Shown in pieces: positions 49,185 to 57,297 of a stretch of 64,000 bases of DNA (position 1 is its first letter; each line of letters starts with the position of its first letter). Source of the DNA: Loktanella sp. (GTDB lineage: Bacteria > Pseudomonadota > Alphaproteobacteria > Rhodobacterales > Rhodobacteraceae); the NCBI GenBank assembly GCA_017390475.1, contig JAFPBO010000022.1, positions 1 through 64,000 on the forward strand, written 5' to 3'. Both the position numbers and the translations under genes were made by a program. The notes below the pieces were generated by a model. That model was not told where the DNA came from, searched no databases, and worked only from the letters and a program-made list of their open reading frames with translations.

Positions 49185-50078
49185 ATGACGGATGTGGGCA
49201 AGATCAGTTTTCAGGACATTGGTGCCCGGCTTCGGGCGCATCGCATTGGGCGTGGGCTGGGCCCGGAAGAGCTGGCGCAGCGGATCGGCATTTCTCGCGC
49301 TGCGCTTTACCGTGCCGAAAAGGGTGAAATCACCAAGATCGAAACACTGGCGTCAATATCGCGAGAACTTAAGGTTTCACTGCCAACGCTTCTGGGCGTC
49401 GGAATCGAATATATCCCCAACGCGCTGGCCTATTTTGAGCGGATGCGGCAGGTTGAGGAAGACGCTGATCAGATCATCGGGTTGTTCAGTCCGATCTCTT
49501 ATCTGGTGACTACGCAGCGCTATGATGCAATCTTGCGCAGCGTGTTTCAGGAATCGGTCCCTGAGGAACGGCAAGGTGAAGCAAATCAGATTCTGAATAT
49601 TCTTTTACAAAGAAAACAGACGTTTGAACGGCGTCGCCCCTTGCTTGTGTCAATCATTTCGACCGGAGAGATAGAAAGTTTTTTGCGAAACGGGTTGGAA
49701 GGGCGTCACGGGCTGGACGGCGACCTGCGCGCAGAGCGACGGCGTGCGGCGGTCGGCGAGGTGCGCCACATCATCGGCTTGCTGCGCGAACCCGATATCG
49801 GCATCCAGCTGGGGGTATCGCCTGAACCCTTTCCCTCCACCAGTTTTCAGATCACCAGATCGGGTGCCCAGTCCACCCTGACGGTCAGCCCTTTCCGACT
49901 GGGTCACAATCCCAATATCGCGGTGGGTGTCGGATTTGTGACTTCTGCACCCGAGGCCGTAGATCTGCATGACGGGATCGCGCGGATGCTGTGGGAACGG
50001 TCTTTGCGCGGCGCAGCGGCGGCCAACCATCTGGAGGATCTGATTACACAGGCCAACGAGAAAGGCGCGGATGCCTAA
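49185..50078 (+). CDS. XRE-family transcriptional regulator with C-terminal sensor-like domain
   Basis: The 297-residue protein has an N-terminal helix-turn-helix of the lambda-repressor type (IGARLRAHRIGRGLGPEELA, RIGISRAALYRAEKG, ASISRELKVSLPTLLGVG). A 220-residue C-terminal region of unknown ligand specificity follows. It directly precedes the TRAP transporter and pyrimidine genes on the same strand, so it is the natural candidate regulator of that cluster. ATG 49185 has GGGGG six bases upstream; the preceding GTG is a less likely start. Confidence 0.85.
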   Translation: MTDVGKISFQDIGARLRAHRIGRGLGPEELAQRIGISRAALYRAEKGEITKIETLASISRELKVSLPTLLGVGIEYIPNALAYFERMRQVEEDADQIIGLFSPISYLVTTQRYDAILRSVFQESVPEERQGEANQILNILLQRKQTFERRRPLLVSIISTGEIESFLRNGLEGRHGLDGDLRAERRRAAVGEVRHIIGLLREPDIGIQLGVSPEPFPSTSFQITRSGAQSTLTVSPFRLGHNPNIAVGVGFVTSAPEAVDLHDGIARMLWERSLRGAAAANHLEDLITQANEKGADA

Positions 50079-50124
50079 ATTTTGGGCTAAGGTTCGTAGC
50101 TGTTTCGGTATCGTCTCAAAAATT

Positions 50125-50148
50125 AGATTTTGTGTTTGACAGAAATCT
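50125..50148. promoter_or_regulatory. Dyad symmetry upstream of dctP, possible operator
   Basis: Arms AGATTT and AAATCT are separated by 12 bases that include TTGACA (50136-50141), a perfect -35 box. The dyad sits between the regulator gene and dctP, where a repressor could bind. No matching -10 box was found at normal spacing. By eye only. Confidence 0.25.
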
Positions 50149-50194
50149 GGTTTGCAGAAAGGCTGACAAGAACCACATCCACAGGGGAACTATA

Positions 50195-51205
50195 ATGAAA
50201 ATGATCCGTAACCTTTCCATCACTGTCGCTGCGACCGCATTGCTGGCCGGTGCCGCCTTTGCCCAGGAATTTACCGCCAAGATCGGCCACCTCGAGTCTG
50301 CAGCTCAGAACCGCCATGTCCATCTGGAGAGAGTCGCGGCATTGGTCAGTGAACGCACTGGCGGGGCCGTAGAGTTTGTGCTGTTCCCACAGGCGCAGCT
50401 GGGCGATCAGCGCCAGATGAACGAAGGTATTCAGTTCGGCTCCCTGGAAGGCACGGTTGCGCCAGCGGCGTTTCTGGGCGGATTCAACCCTGTGGTCTCT
50501 ATTCTCGACATTCCTTATCTGTTGCCCGAGGATGAAGAAATGGCGCAAGCTTTGCGCGAAGGCCCGTTTGGTCAGGCGCTGCTGGACAGTTTTTCTGAGA
50601 TGGGCATGCATGCGATCGCGTTGTGGCCCAATGGGCGAAAACATATCACATCAAACCTGCCGATCGATGATCTGACCAGCTATGCTGATCAGAAGTTCCG
50701 GGTCATGGACAGCCGTGTGTTGATCGAGCAGTTCACCGCGTTGGACGCCTCGGCAATCGCGATTCCCTTCGGCGAGCTGTATACCGCGCTGCAAACCGGC
50801 GTGATCGACGGCCAAGAGAACCCGCTGGATACAATCGAGACAATGAAATATTTCGAGGTTCAGGAAAATCTGGTGATTTCTGGCCATGGTGCCATGGAAG
50901 ATGTCGTTATTTTCAGCCCGATGTGGTGGGACACACTGCCAGAGGAATATCAGACTATCATTCAGGACGCTTTTTTCGAGATGGTGCCCGAACTGGTTGC
51001 TAACAAACAAGCCGCCGTTGACCGCGCGCTGGAGGTGGTCACCGCCGCCGGGATGAATGTGCGCGAAGCGGATCCGGAAGAGCGCGCAGCCTTCCGGGCG
51101 GCGACTTTCGATGCAACCTCTGCGGCCTATGTGGCGCAAGCGGGTGATGCGGGGCAGGCCTTGCTGGACGTGTATTTGCAAGAATACGAGAATCTGACCC
51201 AGTAA
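50195..51205 (+). CDS. dctP: TRAP transporter substrate-binding protein, DctP family
   Basis: This 336-residue periplasmic protein captures an organic acid and hands it to the DctQM permease. It has a signal peptide (SITVAATALLAGAAFAQ, cleavage near residue 23) and DctP-family features: the GHLESAAQNRHVHLERVA start, LFPQAQLGDQRQMNEGIQFG, and KFRVMDSRVLIEQF with an arginine at the position that pairs with substrate carboxylates. ATG 50195 is six bases after AGGGGA. The substrate is unknown; the downstream pyrK, pyrD and pyrE genes make orotate or a related acid attractive. Confidence 0.9.
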   Translation: MKMIRNLSITVAATALLAGAAFAQEFTAKIGHLESAAQNRHVHLERVAALVSERTGGAVEFVLFPQAQLGDQRQMNEGIQFGSLEGTVAPAAFLGGFNPVVSILDIPYLLPEDEEMAQALREGPFGQALLDSFSEMGMHAIALWPNGRKHITSNLPIDDLTSYADQKFRVMDSRVLIEQFTALDASAIAIPFGELYTALQTGVIDGQENPLDTIETMKYFEVQENLVISGHGAMEDVVIFSPMWWDTLPEEYQTIIQDAFFEMVPELVANKQAAVDRALEVVTAAGMNVREADPEERAAFRAATFDATSAAYVAQAGDAGQALLDVYLQEYENLTQ

Positions 51206-51224
51206 TCGCAGATCAGCTAAACAT

Positions 51225-51257
51225 AGGACCGGGCTGCCTCCCGGTCCTTACCTTTTT
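51225..51257 (+). terminator. Terminator-like hairpin between dctP and dctQ
   Basis: A perfect 9-base stem AGGACCGGG/CCCGGTCCT with a 6-base loop is followed by TACC and five T. It probably lets dctP mRNA accumulate above dctQM mRNA, as binding proteins are needed in excess. Confidence 0.7.
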
Positions 51258-51358
51258 CACGTTATGGCAATGCCGTAATTTTTTAATTTGGTCGCATGAC
51301 CGCCGCGAAAACCCCTGCCCGGTATTCCAGCGACATGCTTTAGGACGGATAGACCGCG

Positions 51359-51856
51359 ATGCTGGCCCTCAATACGCTTCGACTGGTCGAAAGATCAGTT
51401 CTGGTAATCATTTTCCTGACCATGGTGGTGCTATATTTCACTGGCGTTATCGCGCGGGAAATGGGTGGTCAGACAGCGTCTTCCTTTGCATGGATCGAAG
51501 AGGCGGTGCGCATGCTGAACCTTTTCCTGGTGTTTCTGGGGCTTGGTCTGGCTTTGGAACGCGGTCGGCATGTCGGCATCCGCAATCTGCGTGACAAACT
51601 GCCCGACGGGGTGCGCCGGGCCCTGCTGAAGATCACCGATATCGCCGGGCTGGCCTTTGCGCTTTATATCGTCTGGCTGGGCTGGGGGCTGGTGCAATTC
51701 ATACTTGGCACCGGCCAACGGTCGCCCACTTTGGGGGTGCAGATGGGGCTGATCTATCTGGCACCGGTGATCGGTTTTGCATTGCTGGCCCTGCGCTATG
51801 GTCTCAGCCTGATTGGCGTCATTGACCGGTTCTTGGAAATGGAGGACGCGGAATGA
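51359..51856 (+). CDS. dctQ: TRAP transporter small permease, DctQ family
   Basis: This 165-residue inner-membrane protein has four membrane segments (for example SVLVIIFLTMVVLYFTGVI near 14-32) and the DctQ pattern SFAWIEEAVRMLNLFLVFLG with GRHVGIR following. It pairs with DctM to form the Na+-driven transporter. Its ATGA overlap with dctM indicates translational coupling. The 150-base gap to dctP holds a terminator-like hairpin. Confidence 0.9.
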   Translation: MLALNTLRLVERSVLVIIFLTMVVLYFTGVIAREMGGQTASSFAWIEEAVRMLNLFLVFLGLGLALERGRHVGIRNLRDKLPDGVRRALLKITDIAGLAFALYIVWLGWGLVQFILGTGQRSPTLGVQMGLIYLAPVIGFALLALRYGLSLIGVIDRFLEMEDAE

Positions 51857-53136
51857 TGATGGGTCTGATTGTCGCCCTTGCCGTCGCGCTGCTTGTGCTG
51901 GGCTTTGAGATGTTTTTGGTGCTCGCCGTGCCAGCACTGGCCTATAAGGCGGTATTTTATCCCAACCTGCCCGATCTGGTGGTGGTGCAGAAAATTCTGG
52001 GCGGGGTCGATCATGCGACCTTGCTTGCGATCCCGTTTTTCGTTTTTGCGGCGAACCTGATGGGATCGGGGCAAATTGCCCGCCAGTTGGTATCGGTGGT
52101 CAAAGTGTTGCTGGGCCATACCCGTGGCGGCATGGGCCATGTGGTGGTCGGCGGTTCAATGGCTTTTGGTGCGGTGTCGGGGTCGGCACCGGCGACGGTC
52201 GCCGCCATTTCACGCATGGCTTATCCGGAACTGCGGCGCAGCGGGTATTCTGACAAATTTTCGTTGGGGCTTATCGTATCAAGTGCCGAGACCGCACTGC
52301 TGATCCCGCCGTCGATCACCATGATCATCTATGGCTGGATGACCGGCACTTCTATTGCACGGCTGTTCGCCGGTGGGCTGGCTGTCGGGCTGGTGCTTGG
52401 CTTGGCCTTTTCGATCTACGTTGTCTATGTTGCACGGCGTGACGGGATCGCGCGTGCGCCACGGGCTGACTGGTCCAGTCGCGCGCAGACGATCTGGCAG
52501 GCGAAATGGGCCATCGGCATGCCGGTGATCATTCTGGGTGGTATCTATTCCGGCACGTTCACCGCGACCGAAGCTGCGGCAGTCAGCGTGGTCTATGCAA
52601 TTCTGGTCGAGGTTGTGATCCTGCGCAGTCTAACTCTGCGCGGTCTGTTCACAGTGACAGAACAGAGCGCGATCAACACCTGCATCATCTTTGTTCTGTT
52701 GGCGATGGGTGGGCTGGTGTCGTATTTTGTAACGCTGGCGCAGGTCCCGAACGAGATTATCGGTTTTCTGACAGCGATCAACGCAGACTGGATTACTTTT
52801 CTTTTGGTCGTGAACGTCTGTTTCCTGATCGCTGGCATGTTCATCGACCCCAATTCGGCGCTTTTGATCCTGGTGCCGCCACTTTACCCGGTTGCTGTGG
52901 CGATGGGCATTGACCCTGTGCATTTTGGGCTGATCGTTACGCTGAACATCGGGTTGGGTATGATCACGCCGCCCTTTGGGCTGGATATTTTCGTAGCATC
53001 CTCGACGCTGCTAAAACCGGTCGCGACGATCATCGGTGGCGTGTGGCCGTTTCTTGCGGTGAATCTGATCGTGCTGATGCTGATCACATATATTCCGCAA
53101 ATATCGCTATTCATTCCACAATTGATTTTCGGCTAG
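51853..53136 (+). CDS. dctM: TRAP transporter large permease, DctM family
   Basis: This 427-residue protein with about a dozen membrane segments is the transport subunit. Family motifs include FFVFAANLMGSGQIARQLV, GGMGHVVVGGSMAFGAVSGSAPATVAAIS and IPPSITMIIYG, as well as GLGMITPPFGL near the C-terminus. It overlaps dctQ, and pyrK follows after 11 bases on the same strand, which places transport and pyrimidine enzymes on one likely mRNA. Confidence 0.95.
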   Translation: MMMGLIVALAVALLVLGFEMFLVLAVPALAYKAVFYPNLPDLVVVQKILGGVDHATLLAIPFFVFAANLMGSGQIARQLVSVVKVLLGHTRGGMGHVVVGGSMAFGAVSGSAPATVAAISRMAYPELRRSGYSDKFSLGLIVSSAETALLIPPSITMIIYGWMTGTSIARLFAGGLAVGLVLGLAFSIYVVYVARRDGIARAPRADWSSRAQTIWQAKWAIGMPVIILGGIYSGTFTATEAAAVSVVYAILVEVVILRSLTLRGLFTVTEQSAINTCIIFVLLAMGGLVSYFVTLAQVPNEIIGFLTAINADWITFLLVVNVCFLIAGMFIDPNSALLILVPPLYPVAVAMGIDPVHFGLIVTLNIGLGMITPPFGLDIFVASSTLLKPVATIIGGVWPFLAVNLIVLMLITYIPQISLFIPQLIFG

Positions 53137-53147
53137 GGGGCTGAGGC

Positions 53148-53984
53148 ATGAGTGCTGTTGCGAAAGAGGTCATTCCGACCCCGCCACCCTATCGATGCGC
53201 CGAGGCGCTGACCGTCGTGCGCGGCAATGAGGTGGTGAACACTGATTACCGTCTGCTGACACTGGACGCCCCGGCAGACGTGCTGGATTGCGCGCCGGGC
53301 CAGTTCTTTCAGCTGCTGTGTCCGGGAACCGCTGATGATCAGCCGTTTCTGCGTCGCCCCATGAGTATCTATGATTTTGACATGCAAAGCGGCAGTTTGC
53401 GTTTCCTTTACAAGGTGACCGGTGCAGGCACGCGCGGGTTGGCCACATTGCGGGCGGGGGATCGGCTGAATGTGCTGGGCCCGCTGGGGCAGGGGTTCAC
53501 CATGCCGGATGATTGGCAACGGCTGATGCTGGTGGCGCGCGGCGTGGGGCTGGCGACACTGGCACCACTGGCCCGGTTGGCGCAGGCGCGCGGGCGGCAA
53601 TTGACGGCGATTTGTTCGGCGCGCGCGGCGGAATACGTCATGTCGGTCGATCATTTTCGTGATTGCGGGGCAGAGGTGATTGTGGTCACCGATACCGATG
53701 GGTCATCCGCACCGGACTCGATGCGTGCCCTGATCGAAGCGCGGATTGCAACGGGCCGTGTCGATGCATTTTACACCTGCGGATCGGCGCGGATCGCACG
53801 CATGTTGCAGGATATCGGCGCAGCCCACGGCATCCCCGGTGAAATCGCATTGGAACAGCAAATGGCCTGCGGTCTTGGCATGTGTCAGGCCTGCGTGCGC
53901 CCGTTTCGTATCGGTGGAGATGTCGTGCATCGCCGCGTCTGTCGTGAAGGTCCGGTGTTTCCGCTGGCAGGGGTCGTGGTATGA
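53148..53984 (+). CDS. pyrK: Dihydroorotate dehydrogenase electron-transfer subunit PyrK
   Basis: PyrK passes electrons between NAD(H) and the PyrD flavin through FAD and a 2Fe-2S cluster. The 278-residue protein has the FAD-binding RRPMSIYDF segment, a ferredoxin-reductase-like NAD domain (LMLVARGVGLATLAPLAR) and the cluster ligands C241, C246, C249 and C265 (C-x4-C-x2-C-x15-C). Its stop overlaps pyrD (ATGA). PyrK defines the class 1B, NAD-linked enzyme; most alphaproteobacteria make pyrimidines with the membrane-bound class 2 PyrD instead. Confidence 0.9.
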   Translation: MSAVAKEVIPTPPPYRCAEALTVVRGNEVVNTDYRLLTLDAPADVLDCAPGQFFQLLCPGTADDQPFLRRPMSIYDFDMQSGSLRFLYKVTGAGTRGLATLRAGDRLNVLGPLGQGFTMPDDWQRLMLVARGVGLATLAPLARLAQARGRQLTAICSARAAEYVMSVDHFRDCGAEVIVVTDTDGSSAPDSMRALIEARIATGRVDAFYTCGSARIARMLQDIGAAHGIPGEIALEQQMACGLGMCQACVRPFRIGGDVVHRRVCREGPVFPLAGVVV

Positions 53985-54910
53985 ACCGTCTGAAAACTGC
54001 TGTCGGCCAGTTGCAGCTTGCCAACCCGATCATGCCCGCATCCGGCACTTTTACCGAGGATTTGGCCGATGTCTTTGACCTTGGCATCCTTGGGGCGCAT
54101 GTGCTGAAAACCTTCACCCCAGAGATCCGCAGCGGCAATCCGACGCCACGCGTCTGCGACCTGACGGGCGGGATGATGAATGCCATTGGCATCCCGTCAA
54201 AGGGGCTGGATTATTTTCTGCACCACACCCTGCCATTCTGGGCGCGCTATGACGTGCCGCTGGTGGTGTCGATATCGGCGCACAGCTATGATGCTTTTGC
54301 CCGGCTGGCTGCCGCTGTGTCGGTGCCCGGCGTCGCCGCGATCGAGGCAAATATCTCTTGCCCCAACATCGAGGCGGATGGCCGGGCCTTTGCTGTGCGT
54401 GCTGACACCACGGGGCAGGTGGTGACGCAATTGCGCGCCGCAACTGATCTGCCGCTGTGGGTGAAACTATCACCCAACACCGGCGAGCCGGTCGAGGTCG
54501 CGCAAGCGGCAGAGGCCGCAGGTGCCGATGCGCTGGTTGTGGCGAATACCTTGCTGGGCATGGCCATCGACATCAACACCCGGCAACCCCGGCTGGGAAA
54601 CGTGATGGGCGGGATCTCTGGCCCCGCGATCAAGCCGGTTGCCCTGCGCATGACCTATCAGGCTGCCACCGCGACGCGCATCCCGGTGATCGGCTGCGGC
54701 GGGATTGTGACGGTGGCCGATGTGGTGGAATTCCTGATTGCGGGCGCGACGGCGGTGCAGGTCGGAACCGCGACATTTCAGTCGCCCGGCACAATGCAGC
54801 GGCTGCTTGCCGGGCTGGACGACTGGCTTGACGCGCATGGCGTGTCATCGGTCAACGATCTCCGTGGCACGGTGATGATTCCTGATGCGACGGTCCCGGT
54901 GCTGACATGA
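53981..54910 (+). CDS. pyrD: Dihydroorotate dehydrogenase, catalytic subunit, class 1B
   Basis: This 309-residue FMN enzyme interconverts dihydroorotate and orotate. Visible features are NISCPN (124-129) with the class 1 catalytic base Cys127, WVKLSPN, the orotate/FMN segment ANTLLGMAID, GGISGPAIKPVALR and the phosphate-binding IPVIGCGGI. The protein lacks the N-terminal membrane extension of class 2. It overlaps both pyrK and the next gene by four bases. With NAD-linked PyrK the reaction can run either way, so synthesis and breakdown are both possible. Confidence 0.92.
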   Translation: MNRLKTAVGQLQLANPIMPASGTFTEDLADVFDLGILGAHVLKTFTPEIRSGNPTPRVCDLTGGMMNAIGIPSKGLDYFLHHTLPFWARYDVPLVVSISAHSYDAFARLAAAVSVPGVAAIEANISCPNIEADGRAFAVRADTTGQVVTQLRAATDLPLWVKLSPNTGEPVEVAQAAEAAGADALVVANTLLGMAIDINTRQPRLGNVMGGISGPAIKPVALRMTYQAATATRIPVIGCGGIVTVADVVEFLIAGATAVQVGTATFQSPGTMQRLLAGLDDWLDAHGVSSVNDLRGTVMIPDATVPVLT

Positions 54911-56169
54911 ATATGGCCAGTAACGATCACCTGGCGCTGTTGGCGCAGCGGATATTCGACGATCTGCGCGCCATGTCGCCGGATGGTGCGGGCGTCAGCC
55001 GTCCGGCTTATTCCCAGGTTGAAACGCAGGTGCTGACCTATCTAGCAGAGCTGGCCCGCGCGCAAGGGCTGGCGGTCGAGACGGATGCGGCGGGGAATCT
55101 CTGGTTCAGCCGGCCCGCAGATCGTGAGGCTGCGCGCTTCATGGTTGTGGGGTCGCATGTCGACAGTGTCCCCGAGGGTGGCAATTTCGACGGCCTTGCC
55201 GGTGTGGTGGCAGGGCTTCTCGTGTTGATCCGGGGCCGCGACCGTGATTTCCGGTTGCCTGTCAAATGTCTGGCGCTGCGCGGCGAAGAAAGCGCCTGGT
55301 TCGGATCGTGCTATCTGGGGTCCAAGGCGCTGACCGGGCAGATGTCTGCCGCTGACCTGACCGCGCCGCACAAGGCCGATGGCCGCCCGTTGGCAGAGCA
55401 TATGGCGGCGCTGGCGATCGACACGGCCCCGATTGCCGCCGGTCAGCCGTTGATACCGTTGGACCGGATTGCGGGCTATCTTGAACTGCATATCGAACAG
55501 GGTCCGCTGCTGGTGGAACGCGACATACCCGCCGCTGTGGTGACCGGCATCCGTGGAAATATCCGGTATCGGTCGGTCACTTGTACCGGCGCAGGCGGGC
55601 ATTCAGGGGCAGTCCCGCGCGCTTACCGGCATGATCCGGTTCTGGCGATGGCCGATCTTCTGACCCGCCTGGATGACAGTTGGCTGCATATCCTGCAGAC
55701 CGGTGGCGATCTGGTGGTGACCTCGGGCGTGGTTGGTACGGATGTCGCGCGCCATGCCATCACCCGGATCGCCGACAGTATCAGCTTCAGCCTCGACATC
55801 CGGTCGCAGAGCAATGAGGTGTTAGACCATATGCGTGACTATCTGCACGAAGAAATGGCCGATATCGCACGGGTGCGCGGCGTGCATTTTGAAACCGGTC
55901 CCGAAATTGCGGCAGCCCCGGCGCTGATGGATGACGCCATGGCGGCGGGGTTGATGGCGGCGATGCCGCGCGCTGGTGTCGCGCCATTTTCCATGGCCTC
56001 CGGCGCCGGGCATGATGCGGCCGTTTTTGCACAGGCCGGCGTACCCGCGGCCATGGTCTTTGTGCGCAACCGCAATGGCTCGCATAATCCACGCGAAGCG
56101 ATGGAGATTTCCGATTTTATGGTGGGCACCAATATCATTTCCGCCTATCTGGAAGCAACCGACCCATGA
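54907..56169 (+). CDS. M20-family amidohydrolase of the hydantoinase/carbamoylase type
   Basis: This 420-residue zinc hydrolase belongs to the group with N-carbamoyl-amino-acid hydrolases, beta-ureidopropionase and allantoate amidohydrolase. Metal ligands are seen as H84 (GSHVDSV), D95 (NFDGLAG), E127/E128 (RGEESAWFG), the His of ELHIEQGP and the His of GSHNPREAM. The lid/dimer segment GAGGHSGAVP is present. Between pyrD and pyrE, with overlaps on both sides, a role in splitting N-carbamoyl-aspartate (ureidosuccinase) is the chemically sensible guess, but the substrate cannot be read from sequence. Confidence 0.88.
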   Translation: MNMASNDHLALLAQRIFDDLRAMSPDGAGVSRPAYSQVETQVLTYLAELARAQGLAVETDAAGNLWFSRPADREAARFMVVGSHVDSVPEGGNFDGLAGVVAGLLVLIRGRDRDFRLPVKCLALRGEESAWFGSCYLGSKALTGQMSAADLTAPHKADGRPLAEHMAALAIDTAPIAAGQPLIPLDRIAGYLELHIEQGPLLVERDIPAAVVTGIRGNIRYRSVTCTGAGGHSGAVPRAYRHDPVLAMADLLTRLDDSWLHILQTGGDLVVTSGVVGTDVARHAITRIADSISFSLDIRSQSNEVLDHMRDYLHEEMADIARVRGVHFETGPEIAAAPALMDDAMAAGLMAAMPRAGVAPFSMASGAGHDAAVFAQAGVPAAMVFVRNRNGSHNPREAMEISDFMVGTNIISAYLEATDP

Positions 56170-56909
56170 TGACAGGATCCCAAGGCATGCCGGTACTCGC
56201 GTCGGAAAGGCGCAGCCAGATCGCGCGGGAAACCGCCGCGGCGTTGTTGCAGATCGGCGCGGTGCGGCTGGCGGCGGACCGGCCGTTCATGTTCAGTTCA
56301 GGTCTGGTCAGCCCGGTTTATATTGATTGCCGCCGCATCATTTCTTACCCCGAGGTGCGTGAAAGACTGATGGGTTTTGCGACGGAAATCTTGCTGAACG
56401 ATATGCCCGGCACCCAGTCCGTTGCGGGCGGTGAAACTGCAGGTATCCCCTTTGCCGCCTTGATCGCCGCGAAGACGGCGCTGCCGATGCAATATGTGCG
56501 CAAGCGTCCCAAAGGGTACGGCCCCCATGCTCAGGTCGAAGGTGTGGTGATGCCTGGCCAGCGGGTCACGCTGATCGAGGATTTGACGACTGATGGCGGC
56601 TCAAAATTGCGGTTTTGCAAGGCATTGCGCCGTGCGGGGGCGGTGGTTTCGGATTGTCTGGTGATCTTTTACTACGACATCTTTCCACAAACCCGCACCA
56701 TGCTGAAAGACGAGGGGTTGGCCCTGCACGCCTTGGCCAATTGGCAGGATATTCTGGCCGTTGCCGGAACGGATGGCCCCTTTGATGCTACAGAACTGAC
56801 CGAGATCCGGTCGTTTCTTGATAATCCGCTTGACTGGTCGGCCCGCCACGGCGGGGCGTCCCGCTTGTTTCTTCTCAACCAGTCGTTACCCATTGAAAGG
56901 ACTGTATGA
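56166..56909 (+). CDS. pyrE: Orotate phosphoribosyltransferase
   Basis: PyrE joins orotate with PRPP to form OMP. The 247-residue protein has the PRPP-binding motif VTLIEDLTTDGGSK at 134-147, the catalytic-loop lysines in YVRKRPKGYGPHAQVEG and FSSGLVSPVYIDCR near the N-terminus. It is somewhat longer than the usual 210-230 residues because of the C-terminal part. The start overlaps the M20 gene stop by four bases and the stop overlaps the small downstream gene. Confidence 0.92.
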   Translation: MMTGSQGMPVLASERRSQIARETAAALLQIGAVRLAADRPFMFSSGLVSPVYIDCRRIISYPEVRERLMGFATEILLNDMPGTQSVAGGETAGIPFAALIAAKTALPMQYVRKRPKGYGPHAQVEGVVMPGQRVTLIEDLTTDGGSKLRFCKALRRAGAVVSDCLVIFYYDIFPQTRTMLKDEGLALHALANWQDILAVAGTDGPFDATELTEIRSFLDNPLDWSARHGGASRLFLLNQSLPIERTV

Positions 56910-57232
56910 TGTTCGCTGCATTGATCAAAACATTGAATGACCACGGGCGCGGAACCCATGGCTATAGCGCATTGGCCGAAGCGGGCTACGAAAAAGCGCG
57001 CAGCGGCCCAGAGGCTGCAGCCTATTATATGCTGGCTAAACAGGCGGATGATTTTGTCGAATTTGCCGAACGTATGCCGGTCCCTGCGCGGGAAATCGAC
57101 GGGATGTTCGACCGGATCAGCGCGAATGCGGCGGCCCTTGACGCCGCCGTTGCTGGCGGGGACAGGGCGGCCATTCTGGACGTGCTCAACACCATCGCAC
57201 AAGAAGCCGTTGCGATGCGCAATACTGGGTGA
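56906..57232 (+). CDS. Uncharacterised 108-residue protein at the end of the pyrimidine/TRAP operon
   Basis: I do not recognise this family. The protein is soluble, alanine-rich and predicted to be mainly helical, without cysteines, signal peptide or membrane segment. Conserved-looking surface residues include HGRGTHGYSALAEAG near the N-terminus. AAAGGA precedes the start, which overlaps the pyrE stop (ATGA), so it is co-translated with pyrE. It could be a small partner or regulator of the pathway enzymes, which is only inferred from linkage. Confidence 0.7.
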   Translation: MMFAALIKTLNDHGRGTHGYSALAEAGYEKARSGPEAAAYYMLAKQADDFVEFAERMPVPAREIDGMFDRISANAAALDAAVAGGDRAAILDVLNTIAQEAVAMRNTG

Positions 57233-57297
57233 GTGACCCCCTGCCGTGCGCCGATAGGCTTGGAAGGGATGGGCGGGGTCAGAGGCAATACTGGCTG

